64,000 nt of DNA from Sphingobium sp. Leaf26 (lineage in GTDB: Bacteria; Pseudomonadota; Alphaproteobacteria; Sphingomonadales; Sphingomonadaceae). Shown one piece after another: positions 8,219 to 16,628 of the stretch. The stretch is from assembly GCF_001421665.1 (NCBI RefSeq), contig NZ_LMKV01000029.1, positions 63,171 to 127,170 of the forward strand, in the 5' to 3' direction. Within the stretch, counting starts at the first letter, position 1, and every line of letters starts with the position of its first letter. The notes under the pieces were generated by a model. It saw only the letters and a program-made list of their open reading frames with translations, had not been told where the DNA came from and searched no databases. The translations under genes were made by a program, and so were the position numbers.

Positions 8219-8257
8219 TGGATTGACGGGTCGCGCGCGCGGCGCTTGATGCACTGC

Positions 8258-8578
8258 ATGCGCGCGACCCTTCAAACCCTCGAACAGACCATCCGCCAGC
8301 GGCGGAGGGCCGATCCTTCGGCTTCCTATGTTGCCAAGCTGGCGGCCAGGGGCCGCGCCAAGATCGCGCAGAAGGTCGGCGAGGAAGCCGTAGAGACGGT
8401 GATCGCCGCCATGGCGAACGACCGCACGGAAATTGTCGGCGAGAGCGCCGACCTGATCTTTCACCTGATGATGTTGCTGGCCGACATGGACGTGCCGTTC
8501 GATGCCGTGCTGGACGAACTGGAGCGGCGGGAAGGCATGTCCGGCATCGCGGAAAAGGCCGCGCGTCCCAAAGACTGA
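8258..8578 (+). CDS. hisE: phosphoribosyl-ATP pyrophosphatase
   Basis: HisE removes pyrophosphate from phosphoribosyl-ATP, the second step of histidine synthesis. The 106-residue product is an all-helical MazG-like enzyme with the metal-binding motif KVGEEAVETVIAA and the later ESADLIFHLMMLL. Possible starts lie at TTG 8246, ATG 8249 and ATG 8258; I use the last (MRATLQTLEQ), which best fits the family, but none has a strong ribosome site. Fusion to HisI is absent. Confidence 0.92.
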   Translation: MRATLQTLEQTIRQRRRADPSASYVAKLAARGRAKIAQKVGEEAVETVIAAMANDRTEIVGESADLIFHLMMLLADMDVPFDAVLDELERREGMSGIAEKAARPKD

Positions 8579-8647
8579 CGGCACGGACATAAATCACCTT
8601 CCTGGCGTTGATGCTTCGATCGTCACGACATGCAAAGGGGGAGAGAT

Positions 8648-9229
8648 ATGGTTCGCAGCTTGATCGGGGGCCTGCTCGGCGGCCTCGCCATGTTCATCAC
8701 AGGCTTTATCTTTTGGGGCACACCGCTGTCCGCGCTGGCTTTGAGCCGCGTAGACGATCAGGCGAGCGCCAATTTGCAGGCGGCGATGGCGCAGGCGCTC
8801 ACCCCGACCGGCACCGGCGTCTATGTGATCCCCGATCCCGCGACCGCGCAAGGCACCATCCTCTACGGGCGTGGGCCGGTCGCGCAGGTCTTCTACAACG
8901 AAGGGGGCTTTCCGGTGATGGATAGCAGCGCGCTGATCGGCGGGCTGATCCTGTCGCTGATCGTGGGTGTCGTCATCGCTTTGGCTCTGCGCTTTGCGTT
9001 GAGCGATTTCTCCAGCCGGGCGCGTGTCACCTTGCTGTTTGCGCTGGCGGCGGTGCTATGGCTGCATATCGGCCAGGCCGTGTTCAACCACGCACCCTGG
9101 GGCTATATCCTCTACCTCGCCTTCAGCGATTTCGTGGCGCTGGCTGCGGCCGGCCTGATCGCCGCCAAGTTGATGGAGAGCAAGGCGGATGCCGGCATGG
9201 CAACGACTGACGCGGGCACACTGCACTAA
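8648..9229 (+). CDS. predicted inner-membrane protein
   Basis: The 193-residue protein has an N-terminal apolar helix ([19 protein letters not shown]), a periplasmic-type loop of about 70 residues and three further membrane segments toward the C-terminus. I recognise no family for certain. The ATG at 8648 follows a GGGGGAGAG ribosome site, which favours it over upstream starts. It is the last plus-strand gene after hisE; its stop abuts the convergent HDAC-like gene. Confidence 0.65.
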   Translation: MVRSLIGGLLGGLAMFITGFIFWGTPLSALALSRVDDQASANLQAAMAQALTPTGTGVYVIPDPATAQGTILYGRGPVAQVFYNEGGFPVMDSSALIGGLILSLIVGVVIALALRFALSDFSSRARVTLLFALAAVLWLHIGQAVFNHAPWGYILYLAFSDFVALAAAGLIAAKLMESKADAGMATTDAGTLH

Positions 9230-10119
9230 ATCTCCTGCGCCATCCGGATCATGCAGGCGGCATGGCGGTGGGCGACGGCCATGCGATCTTCGCCATAGCC
9301 GCCGCCCATGGTGCTGGCGACGGGCATGCCCCGCCCCCGCGCCTGCCGCATGACATAGCGGTCGCGCGCATCCAGCCCGGCGTCGGTCAGGGCCAGCCGG
9401 CCCAACCTGTCCTCCCCATGCGGATCGACGCCGGCCTGATAGAGGATCAGGTCCGGCGCGAAATCGTCCAGCACGCGCGGCAGCACATCGGCCAGCACCG
9501 TCAGATAAGCGTCGTCACCGGTGCCGTCGTCCAACCCGATATCGAGCGTCGAGCGCGCCTTGCGCACCGGGAAATTCTTTTCCGCATGGATCGACAAGGT
9601 GAAGATGTCGGCTCGGCCGGCCAGCAGCGACGCGGTGCCATCCCCCTGATGTACGTCGAGGTCGAGGATCAGGATGCGTGCGGCATCCCCCTCCGCAATC
9701 AACCGATTGGCGGCAATGGCCAGGTCGTTCAACACGCAATAGCCCGCGCCTGTATCGGCCAGCGCATGATGGCTGCCACCCGCCGCATTGGCGGCATAGC
9801 CGTGAATCATGGCCAGCTTTGCCGCCAGCCATGTGCCGCCGGGCGACAACAGGGATCGGCGCATCACCCGTTCCGTCACCGCAAAGCCGATCCGCCGCGC
9901 CTTTTCCGGCGGGACGGTCAGGGTCAACACTTCATCGACATAGGCCGGATCATGGACGGCGTCGATCCAGATGCGGGGCATCGGTTCGGGCTCAACACTA
10001 TGGAAGGGCACGGCGGTTTCATGCAGCGCCTCCATCACCAAACCATATTTGTCGAAACGAAATCGACTGCCCAGTGTTGCAGGGGAGACATAGGCGGGAT
10101 GATGAACAACGTGCAGCAT
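9226..10119 (-). CDS. histone deacetylase-like amidohydrolase
   Basis: The 297-residue protein belongs to the zinc-dependent HDAC/acetoin-utilisation AcuC/acetylpolyamine amidohydrolase superfamily. The catalytic elements are visible: His117-His118 in GGSHHAL, the zinc ligands Asp155 and His157 in [10 protein letters not shown], Asp232 in GVDPHGED, and Tyr275 in GGGYGED. The physiological substrate in bacteria of this group is unknown; acetylated lysines or acetylated polyamines are possible. It is divergent from the first L,D-transpeptidase gene and converges by 4 nt on the membrane protein gene. Confidence 0.9.
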   Translation of the reverse strand: MLHVVHHPAYVSPATLGSRFRFDKYGLVMEALHETAVPFHSVEPEPMPRIWIDAVHDPAYVDEVLTLTVPPEKARRIGFAVTERVMRRSLLSPGGTWLAAKLAMIHGYAANAAGGSHHALADTGAGYCVLNDLAIAANRLIAEGDAARILILDLDVHQGDGTASLLAGRADIFTLSIHAEKNFPVRKARSTLDIGLDDGTGDDAYLTVLADVLPRVLDDFAPDLILYQAGVDPHGEDRLGRLALTDAGLDARDRYVMRQARGRGMPVASTMGGGYGEDRMAVAHRHAACMIRMAQEI

Positions 10120-10141
10120 GATCTTTTCCCGCTATCGCGAT

Positions 10142-10169
10142 TTGAACCGTGGCGGCTTTGCGCTATCTG
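10142..10169 (+). promoter_or_regulatory. candidate promoter of the first L,D-transpeptidase
   Basis: TTGAAC (10142-10147), a 16-nt spacer and TATCTG (10164-10169) precede the ATG at 10177 by 7 nt, so the transcript would be leaderless. No ribosome site is visible. The divergent HDAC-like gene starts at 10119. Confidence 0.4.
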
Positions 10170-10176
10170 GTCCAGC

Positions 10177-11625
10177 ATGAACCTTTCCAAGATGATCCGT
10201 TTCCCGCTGCTGGCAATTGCCGGCGTCACCGCACTGCCGATCGCGGCGCAGACGCCGCCGCCTGTGGTGGCGCCCACTTTGCCGTTGCCGACGGTGCAGC
10301 CCATTCCCGCACCCCCGCCGCCGGTGCCGATCCCGGCGCTATCGTCGGCGCAGGAAGCCTGGGCCAATGACTGGCTGAAAAGCGGCGCGGCGCAGGGGCT
10401 GATGGCCCGGCAGAAGGCTAGCGGCCCGCTGAAGGGCGATGCACTGGTGAGCGCCTTGCTCGATCGGGCCAAGGCGCTCAGCACCGGGCGGGTGGACACA
10501 GCCGACTTCCTCAATATCTGGGCCTTGCGCCCCGCCGCGTTCGACCCACGCCCCGGCCTGGCCAAGGCCGTGAGCGAAGATCGGCTGGCGCAATGGTCCG
10601 CCGGCCTGACACCGCCCTGGGCAGGCTATGACACACTGCGCAAGGGCCTCGCCAAATATGAGGCGATCCGCGACAGGGGCGGCTGGCCGACGCTGACCGC
10701 CGCGTCCGCACCCGATGTGGTGCGCGCGCGCATCGCGCTGGAAGACCCTGCCGTCACGCAGGACGAGAGGCTGGTCGACGTGATCCAGCGCGCCCAGCGC
10801 CGCTATGGGCTGGAGCCGACCGGCGCGCTCGGCGCCCGGACGCTGGAGGCGCTCAATGTCGGCGTGAATGATCGCATCGCCGCGATCATGGCCAATATGG
10901 AGCGGTGGCGCTGGATGCCGCGCAGCCTGCCGGTCAACCGCGTGCAGGTGAACATCGCTGCGGCCGTACTGACCGTGTTCGAGGGCGACCAGCCGGTCAG
11001 TTCGATGCGCGCCGTCACCGGCAGCCCGGACAATCAGACGCCGATGCTGACGTCCAGCATTCATTCGATCGTCGTCAATCCGCCCTGGAACGTGCCGATG
11101 TCGATCGCCAGGCGGGAACTGTTCCCCAAGGGCCGCGCGACTCTGGCCAGGCAGGGCTACAAGATCATCAAGACGCCCGAGGGCGGCGAGCGGATCGTCC
11201 AGCCGGCAGGACCGGGCAGCGCGCTCGGTCGGTTGAAGTTCGACTTCAACAATCCCTTCGCCGTCTATCTGCACGACACCCCGTCGCGGGGCAAATTCTC
11301 CAGCTATGACAGACTCGCCAGCCATGGCTGCATCCGCCTGGAAAAGCCGGTGGCACTGGCAGAACAGATGGTCGCGGCCGATCCGAATCTGAACGGCCAG
11401 ATCCAGACGCTGATCGACGAGGGCAAGACGCAGCGCGTGTCGCTGCCCAGCCAGGTCGCGGTCTATCTGCTCTACTGGACCGCCTTTGCCGGCAATAACG
11501 GCACGGTCAGCTTCCGCGCCGATCCCTATGGCTGGGACAAACTGCTCGCGCAGAAGATCGAGGCGTCGAGCCGCCGCGTCGATCCCACCGCAGCCCCTTC
11601 CCCCAACCTCGCATCCAAGGACTGA
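10177..11625 (+). CDS. YcbB/LdtD-like L,D-transpeptidase
   Basis: This 482-residue periplasmic enzyme should form 3-3 cross-links in peptidoglycan. It has a signal peptide ending near AIAAQ/T (residue about 25), a Pro-rich linker (30-50), a large N-terminal domain with a peptidoglycan-binding helix region, and a C-terminal YkuD catalytic domain. The catalytic motif is SHGCIRL with His383 and Cys385. Length and order match the YcbB type rather than the small ErfK type. It is followed by a small lipoprotein and a second transpeptidase. Confidence 0.9.
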   Translation: MNLSKMIRFPLLAIAGVTALPIAAQTPPPVVAPTLPLPTVQPIPAPPPPVPIPALSSAQEAWANDWLKSGAAQGLMARQKASGPLKGDALVSALLDRAKALSTGRVDTADFLNIWALRPAAFDPRPGLAKAVSEDRLAQWSAGLTPPWAGYDTLRKGLAKYEAIRDRGGWPTLTAASAPDVVRARIALEDPAVTQDERLVDVIQRAQRRYGLEPTGALGARTLEALNVGVNDRIAAIMANMERWRWMPRSLPVNRVQVNIAAAVLTVFEGDQPVSSMRAVTGSPDNQTPMLTSSIHSIVVNPPWNVPMSIARRELFPKGRATLARQGYKIIKTPEGGERIVQPAGPGSALGRLKFDFNNPFAVYLHDTPSRGKFSSYDRLASHGCIRLEKPVALAEQMVAADPNLNGQIQTLIDEGKTQRVSLPSQVAVYLLYWTAFAGNNGTVSFRADPYGWDKLLAQKIEASSRRVDPTAAPSPNLASKD

Positions 11626-11634
11626 CGACACCCC

Positions 11635-11949
11635 ATGCGCAAGATCGCTTTCATCGCCCTCGCCGGCGCCCTTGCCCTCGCCGCTTGCGGCAAGAAGGAA
11701 GAGCCGGCCCCTGACGCCACCAACAATCTGGTCGAACCGCCGGTCGAAAATGTGATCGTCGAGGAGCCGGAGGCGCCGTTGCCCGAAGTGCAGAACAATG
11801 CCAGCGCGACTCCGGTCGCGGCACCACCCAAGGTGTCGGAACAACAGCAGATTCTGGATGACGCGGAAGCCAGCGGCATGACGGCGCGTTTGCCTGAAGG
11901 CGGCGAACAGAGCCAGCCTGCGGACGAAGCGAGCAAGACGGGCGAGTAA
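11635..11949 (+). CDS. small acidic lipoprotein
   Basis: The 104-residue product has a textbook lipoprotein signal: MRKIAFIALAGALALAAC with the lipobox LAAC, so Cys18 would be lipidated and the chain anchored to a membrane. The mature part is acidic, rich in Pro, Glu and Ala, and probably disordered. It starts 10 nt after the first L,D-transpeptidase and is likely co-transcribed, which suggests a cell-wall setting. No domain is recognised. Confidence 0.8.
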   Translation: MRKIAFIALAGALALAACGKKEEPAPDATNNLVEPPVENVIVEEPEAPLPEVQNNASATPVAAPPKVSEQQQILDDAEASGMTARLPEGGEQSQPADEASKTGE

Positions 11950-11955
11950 GACCCT

Positions 11956-11977
11956 GCACCCCGGTCTTGGACCGGGG
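11956..11977. repeat. short GC-rich palindrome after the lipoprotein gene
   Basis: CCCCGGTC and GACCGGGG form an inverted repeat just after the lipoprotein stop. A weaker match (CCCCGATC/GACCGGGG) lies near 12690-12708. It may end the upstream transcript, although no good U-run follows. Its right half overlaps the -35 box of the next promoter. Confidence 0.4.
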
Positions 11978-11995
11978 CGTCTCCTTTGCTATATT
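11967..11995 (+). promoter_or_regulatory. candidate promoter of the second L,D-transpeptidase
   Basis: TTGGAC (11967-11972), a 17-nt spacer and TATATT (11990-11995) precede the ATG at 12002 by six bases (GCGGCC), the same six bases as before hisB. The predicted first base is the A of the start codon, so the mRNA would be leaderless. Confidence 0.5.
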
Positions 11996-12001
11996 GCGGC
12001 C

Positions 12002-12679
12002 ATGGATCGCCGCAATTTTACGAAGTTCGCTTTAAGCGGACTCGCCTTCTCGTTTCTGTCGGACAGCATGGGTCGCGCCGCGCTTCCCGTGACGGGTTCT
12101 GAACCCGCGCCGCCGGCTTCGGTTCCGACCGTGCCCGCCACGCCGCGCGCGGTTTCGCAGAAGCCCTATTCGGCGCTGCTGGAGCGGGCCAGGGCCGCGC
12201 TCGACGACCATGCCCATCATTTCGAATTGCGCGATCGACTGGCGATCGTGGACTTCGACGCACCGTCGAAAAACCCGCGCATGCACATCGTCGACCTGAT
12301 CGGCGGGCAGACCAGCAGCTATCTGGTGTCGCACGGTCGCGGGTCCGATCCGGCCCATTCCGGCTGGCTGCACAGTTTCTCCAACGAGTTCAACTCGCTG
12401 GCCAGTTCGTCTGGCGCGTTCAAGACAGGCGACATGTATTTCGGCCAGCATGGTCGCTCGATGCGCCTGCTCGGCCTCGACCCGCAGAACAACAATGCCG
12501 AACAGCGTGCCATCGTCATCCATGGCGCCGATTATGTGAGCGAGGACCATGTCGCCGCCTGGGGCAAGTGCGGACGCTCGGAGGGCTGCTTTGCCGTGGC
12601 GCCACATATCGTTCCGCAGGTGCTGGGCCTGCTGGGACCGGGGCGGATGCTCTACGCCGACAAGATCGGCAATGGCTGA
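12002..12679 (+). CDS. murein L,D-transpeptidase catalytic-domain protein (YkuD_2 type)
   Basis: The 225-residue protein carries the YkuD_2-type catalytic domain. The likely active pair is His174 in VIHGADY and Cys196 in GRSEGCFAV. The N-terminus MDRRNFTKFALSGLAF resembles a twin-arginine signal (two Arg plus an apolar stretch), unlike the Sec-type signal of the transpeptidase upstream. A Pro-rich linker precedes the domain. It may act on peptidoglycan stem peptides, but this subgroup is little studied. Its own candidate promoter sits directly at the start codon. Confidence 0.85.
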   Translation: MDRRNFTKFALSGLAFSFLSDSMGRAALPVTGSEPAPPASVPTVPATPRAVSQKPYSALLERARAALDDHAHHFELRDRLAIVDFDAPSKNPRMHIVDLIGGQTSSYLVSHGRGSDPAHSGWLHSFSNEFNSLASSSGAFKTGDMYFGQHGRSMRLLGLDPQNNNAEQRAIVIHGADYVSEDHVAAWGKCGRSEGCFAVAPHIVPQVLGLLGPGRMLYADKIGNG

Positions 12680-12720
12680 CCCGACGCTCCCCGATCTTGA
12701 CCGGGGAGGATGTCGGCAGC

Positions 12721-13494
12721 TTATCCCTCGGTCGCGGGCGCGCCGGTCATGGTGTCGATCTGCGGCCTGTTGATCGCGTCGATCGACCCGTCGGCGATCA
12801 TCGCCTGACCCATGCTGATGGCCTCGTCACGAATCCCCTCTTCGGTGCCGGTCTGGCTGGCACCGACCAGAGCGGCCAAAAGGACGTTCTTCGATGCCGC
12901 GTCGGCGGGCTGATCCGCGACCGTCTGGCGCGCCAGCGTCAGCGCTTCCTTGAAAAAGGGATCGGCGCCGCCGAGATCATGGTCGCGCAGATTCTGGTTA
13001 CCCAACTGGATGAGAATGCCGGCCAGAATGTTGCGGCTGGCGGTATCGGTCGGCTTCGCCTCCACCAGCTTGCGCCAATAAGGCACGGATTCGTCATAGA
13101 TGGGGACGATCCGGTCCATCTGCCCCAGCGCGCCATAGGCGGCCGCCTGCGCATAGAGCGCGTTGGCGAGGAAATTGACATTGTCGATCTTCGACGGGTC
13201 GGCCGCCGCAGCGGTACGGATCGGCGGCAGCGCCGCGTCATATTTGGCGATGGCGGTGGCGTTGTCGCCTTTCTGCTGCGCGGTCTGACCGGCGGTGAAA
13301 TCGGTCACGGCCTTGTTGAAGGCGGTGATTTCCGCAGACGTCAGTTCCCGCGCGACGGGGGCTTCGGCCACAGGAGCAGCCTCCTCCACCGGCGGCGCTT
13401 CGGGCGGTGGCGCGTCCGGCACCTGCTGGGCAAGAACCGGGGCGGAAACGGCCATCAGCGCCGTCAGAACGGATTTTGCAAACGTCGAGGCCAA
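12721..13494 (-). CDS. periplasmic TPR-like protein
   Basis: The 257-residue product has a signal peptide (to VLAQQ, about residue 24), a low-complexity Pro/Glu/Ala stretch (25-50) and then helical repeats with tetratricopeptide-like spacing, for example AIAKYDAALPPI and ADPFFKEALTLARQ. It is probably a periplasmic scaffolding protein. No catalytic motif is visible. It lies 104 nt downstream of the ATP12 gene on the same strand and converges on the second L,D-transpeptidase. Confidence 0.7.
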   Translation of the reverse strand: MASTFAKSVLTALMAVSAPVLAQQVPDAPPPEAPPVEEAAPVAEAPVARELTSAEITAFNKAVTDFTAGQTAQQKGDNATAIAKYDAALPPIRTAAAADPSKIDNVNFLANALYAQAAAYGALGQMDRIVPIYDESVPYWRKLVEAKPTDTASRNILAGILIQLGNQNLRDHDLGGADPFFKEALTLARQTVADQPADAASKNVLLAALVGASQTGTEEGIRDEAISMGQAMIADGSIDAINRPQIDTMTGAPATEG

Positions 13495-13598
13495 CGTCGA
13501 GTTCTCCTATAGCGTTGCAGAGGGATTGAAGCCGGACATAGACTGTCCGTACTGGTGACAGAATGAACGAAGCGGCACCCCGGTTCCAGCGCTTGTTC

Positions 13599-14294
13599 CT
13601 ATCCCCGGCTGAGCGCACAGAAAGCGGCGGCGGTGGCAAAGTCGTCGGCGCGCCGAACGCTGCGTGCGGCGGCCTCCGCATCCTCGCCCCATTGTTCGAC
13701 CTGCCAGGCTTCGTCTATTTCGGCCGCCTGCCAGATGGCGCCGATCTCACGGCCGCCCTCCACCACGGCAAGGCCGCAGACCAGCGATCCGCTGAGCGTC
13801 ACCAGCGTCGACAGGCCGGTGAGGATGAAGGGGTTGATCGCCACAACCGCCGCGGCCAGCCGAGCCAGCGTTTCTTCCGGCTGGGGCACGGGAATGATTC
13901 CCTGCGTGACGGCGAAGGTCACATCATAGCGGCTTCTTGCCCAGTCGAGCAAAGGCTCCCACGCCGCCACCTGCCGCGCGACCAGCGTGTCCGGTCCATC
14001 GGCGCGGTAGCAGAGCAGGTCGGACTGCGCGTAGCGGGCCACCCCTTCGGCGAATGTAGCCGGGTCCGGCGCGACATGGTCGATCGCGGCGTTGGCAAGG
14101 CCGGTCATCGGCATGGACGCAGGATCGACCGTCTCGCCCTGCGCGCGCCATTCCTGCGCGATCGCTTCGGCGAGTGCAGCTGTCGGCAGCGTCAGCGATG
14201 CGCGAGCGGGGGTGCGGACCGGACGCCCGTCCAGCCGGATGCCAAAGCCGCCCTCCTCGGCAACCACGGTCACATCGGTGTAGAAACGCTTCAT
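13599..14294 (-). CDS. ATP12-family F1-ATPase assembly chaperone
   Basis: The 231-residue protein matches ATP12, which in mitochondria binds the F1 alpha subunit during ATP synthase assembly; alphaproteobacteria keep homologues. Family signs are the N-terminal KRFYTDVTVVAEEGGFGIRLDGRPVRTP and the segment WEPLLDWARSRYDV. The start codon at 14294 overlaps the stop of the small membrane protein gene (ATGA). Longer upstream frames overlap that gene and are not used. Confidence 0.9.
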   Translation of the reverse strand: MKRFYTDVTVVAEEGGFGIRLDGRPVRTPARASLTLPTAALAEAIAQEWRAQGETVDPASMPMTGLANAAIDHVAPDPATFAEGVARYAQSDLLCYRADGPDTLVARQVAAWEPLLDWARSRYDVTFAVTQGIIPVPQPEETLARLAAAVVAINPFILTGLSTLVTLSGSLVCGLAVVEGGREIGAIWQAAEIDEAWQVEQWGEDAEAAARSVRRADDFATAAAFCALSRG

Positions 14295-14548
14295 TGTGGC
14301 GGCCTCTGGCGGAACAACGCCAGCAGCAGGCGCGGGACGACGACGAACTGGACCAGGCCGGTGACGACCATGATCGCACCGAACGCCTTCGCCTTGTCCC
14401 CCTGCACCCAGGAAAAGCGCTGCATGATGGCCAGGAAGCCGAACATGACGATGAAGGCGCCGGACAGGCGGAACAGGCCGATCGCGAAGTGGCGCTGACG
14501 CGCGACGGAATCGGGATCGGGCTTTTGCGGCGGTGGAAGGTTGGTCAT
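14291..14548 (-). CDS. small two-helix membrane protein
   Basis: The 85-residue protein has a hydrophilic Pro-rich N-terminus and two membrane segments (about 25-44 and 54-77). No family is recognised. It overlaps by four bases both the HAD gene upstream and the ATP12 gene downstream, so it is translated as part of this operon. Confidence 0.7.
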   Translation of the reverse strand: MTNLPPPQKPDPDSVARQRHFAIGLFRLSGAFIVMFGFLAIMQRFSWVQGDKAKAFGAIMVVTGLVQFVVVPRLLLALFRQRPPQ

Positions 14549-15204
14549 GGCGCGCCGATATGGCCGCGCAAATCTCCGCTGTCCATCGCCACGGCATGCG
14601 CACCCGCCGCGATCAGCTCGTCGGGCAGATGATAGCCCCAGGCAACGCCGATACTGCGCACGCCTGCGGCCCGGCCCATGTCGATGTCGAAACTGGTGTC
14701 GCCGATCATGACTGTCGTGTCCGGCTCCGCCCCGGCCTCCGCCATGGCGGTCAGCAGCATTGAGGGATGCGGCTTGGACGGGTGACGATCGGCGGTCTGG
14801 AGCGTCACGAACCGGTCGATGATGCCATGATGGGTGAGGCAGAGATTGAGTCCCCTATCCGACTTGCCCGTGGCCACGCCCAGCAGCCATCCGGCCCCCT
14901 CCAGTTCCTGCACCAGTTCCGCGATGCCGGGATAGAGCGGCTCCTGCACCCCCTGATCCCGCCGCATCGCCTGAAAAGCCAGCTTGTAGCGATCGGCGAG
15001 ATGATCATGGAAATCGGCTTCCGCATCGGGCAGCAGTCGCGCCATGGCAACCGGCAGCGACAGGCCGACAGCCGCCAGGATCGCCAGCCGCTCCGGTGGC
15101 GGCAGCTTCACATCCTCGAACGCGCGCGCCATGGCGGTGCAGATGCTATGCTGGCTGTCGACCAGCGTGCCGTCGCAATCGAAGACGACGAGGCGATTGC
15201 TCAT
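14545..15204 (-). CDS. HAD-IA hydrolase, phosphoglycolate phosphatase-like
   Basis: The 219-residue HAD-family hydrolase has the nucleophile motif FDCDGTLVDS (Asp9, Asp11), a helical cap domain, the GVATGKSDRGL motif II region, a Lys in HPSKPHP and the acidic motif IGDTSFDIDMG. This is the layout of Gph/PPase-type phosphatases acting on small phosphorylated metabolites. The exact substrate cannot be told from sequence. It overlaps the pseudouridine synthase stop by four bases. Confidence 0.88.
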   Translation of the reverse strand: MSNRLVVFDCDGTLVDSQHSICTAMARAFEDVKLPPPERLAILAAVGLSLPVAMARLLPDAEADFHDHLADRYKLAFQAMRRDQGVQEPLYPGIAELVQELEGAGWLLGVATGKSDRGLNLCLTHHGIIDRFVTLQTADRHPSKPHPSMLLTAMAEAGAEPDTTVMIGDTSFDIDMGRAAGVRSIGVAWGYHLPDELIAAGAHAVAMDSGDLRGHIGAP

Positions 15205-16628
15205 CCCTGACGACTGCTCCCACGCGACCGGCGCTCGCCCTTGCGATCCTTGCGCACCTGCTTGGCATGCTGCCGCGCGAACTTCTTCTCATCCTCGCGG
15301 GTCGGGGTCCGGTCGATCTCGTCGTCCAGCGGCATGTCGCCCAGCTTCAGGTCGAAGCCGAGTTCCTGAAGGCTGTTGGCGAAATGCGGCGGCAGGTCCG
15401 CCATCACGTCCACCCGGCCGCCATCGGGATGATCCACGCGGATGCGCCGCGCATGCAGGTGCATCTTGCGGCTGATCGTGCCGGACAGGAAAGCGTCCTT
15501 GCCGCCATATTTGCCGTCGCCCACGATCGGGAAGCCGATCGCCGCCAGATGTACGCGCAACTGGTGGGTGCGACCGGTATAGGGTTGCAGTTCGACCCAG
15601 GCGGCACGGTTGCCGGCCCGTTCGATCACGCGGTAACGGGTGCGGGCGGGCAGGCCCTCCTCCTCATCGACGTGCATCTTTTCGCCACCGGTGCCCGGCT
15701 GCTTGGCGAGCGGCAGTTCGATCATGCCATCGTTGATCGACGGCATGCCGATCACCAGCGCCCAATAGACTTTGCGCGCGGTGCGGCTGGAGAAGGCCTT
15801 GGCGAAATGCGCGGCGGAGCGACTGGACCGCGCCAGCAGCAACGCGCCCGACGTATCCTTGTCCAGCCGGTGCACCAGCTTGGGCCGCGATTCGGCGTCG
15901 AACAACAGGCCGTCGAGCAACTTGTCGACATGCTCGTCGGTCTTCGTCCCGCCCTGGGTGGCGAGGCCGGGGGGCTTGTTGATGACGATCGCCTGTTCGT
16001 CGCGATGGATCACCATGTCCTGAACATAAGCGATCTCGTCCGGGGTCAGGTCGATGACGCGGACGCGCTTGGGACGTTCGGGAGCCTCCGGCTTGGCTTC
16101 GGCCGGGGGCACGCGGATCATCTGGCCTTCGACGATGCGGTCGCCCGGCGCGGCGCGCGCGCCATCGACGCGGAGCTGGCCCGTGCGCGACCAGCGCGAC
16201 ACCAGGTTGAAGCCGACATCGGGCAAATGCCGCTGGAACCAGCGGTCGAGCCGTATGCCGTCATCATCCGCCTGCACCCGATATTGCCGCACGTCGAGCG
16301 AAACGCCCTTGGCCGGGTTGGGCTTGGACGGCTTTGCGGGCGCAGCCACCACAGGCTTGGCCGCAGCCGATTTCGCGGCGGCAGGCGCCTTGGGCTTGAA
16401 GGCTGGCTTGCCGTCCTTGAACGCCGGTTTGCCGTCCTTGCGCGGGCCGGCGGGCTTGCGCGGGCCGGCGGGCTTGCCACGGCCCGACGCAGCACCGGCT
16501 TTGCGATCGCCCGGCTTGCGGTCCGAAGGCCGGCCAGCCGAAGGCCCCTTACCAGAAGACCCTTTGCTCGAAGACTGGCCGCCGCGCGCGCCTGCGCCGC
16601 CGCTCTTGGCTGGAGGACGCCCCTTCAT
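15201..16628 (-). CDS. RluA-family 23S rRNA pseudouridine synthase with long basic N-tail
   Basis: This 475-residue enzyme isomerises uridine to pseudouridine in rRNA. An S4-like RNA-binding segment (about 115-180) precedes the catalytic domain, whose motif HRLDKDTSG is near residue 252 with the catalytic Asp near 255. YTGRTHQLRVHL and GDGKYGG are further family marks. The first 105 residues are a Lys/Gly/Pro/Ala-rich tail that the usual RluC/RluD proteins lack. Which uridines are modified (RluC- or RluD-like) cannot be decided here. Its start overlaps the crcB stop. Confidence 0.9.
   Translation of the reverse strand: MKGRPPAKSGGAGARGGQSSSKGSSGKGPSAGRPSDRKPGDRKAGAASGRGKPAGPRKPAGPRKDGKPAFKDGKPAFKPKAPAAAKSAAAKPVVAAPAKPSKPNPAKGVSLDVRQYRVQADDDGIRLDRWFQRHLPDVGFNLVSRWSRTGQLRVDGARAAPGDRIVEGQMIRVPPAEAKPEAPERPKRVRVIDLTPDEIAYVQDMVIHRDEQAIVINKPPGLATQGGTKTDEHVDKLLDGLLFDAESRPKLVHRLDKDTSGALLLARSSRSAAHFAKAFSSRTARKVYWALVIGMPSINDGMIELPLAKQPGTGGEKMHVDEEEGLPARTRYRVIERAGNRAAWVELQPYTGRTHQLRVHLAAIGFPIVGDGKYGGKDAFLSGTISRKMHLHARRIRVDHPDGGRVDVMADLPPHFANSLQELGFDLKLGDMPLDDEIDRTPTREDEKKFARQHAKQVRKDRKGERRSRGSSRQG

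Noticed and set aside
9262..10176. Plus-strand upstream extension of the first L,D-transpeptidase
   Set aside because: It runs antisense to the HDAC-like gene, is Arg/Gln/His-rich, and would bury the obvious signal peptide.
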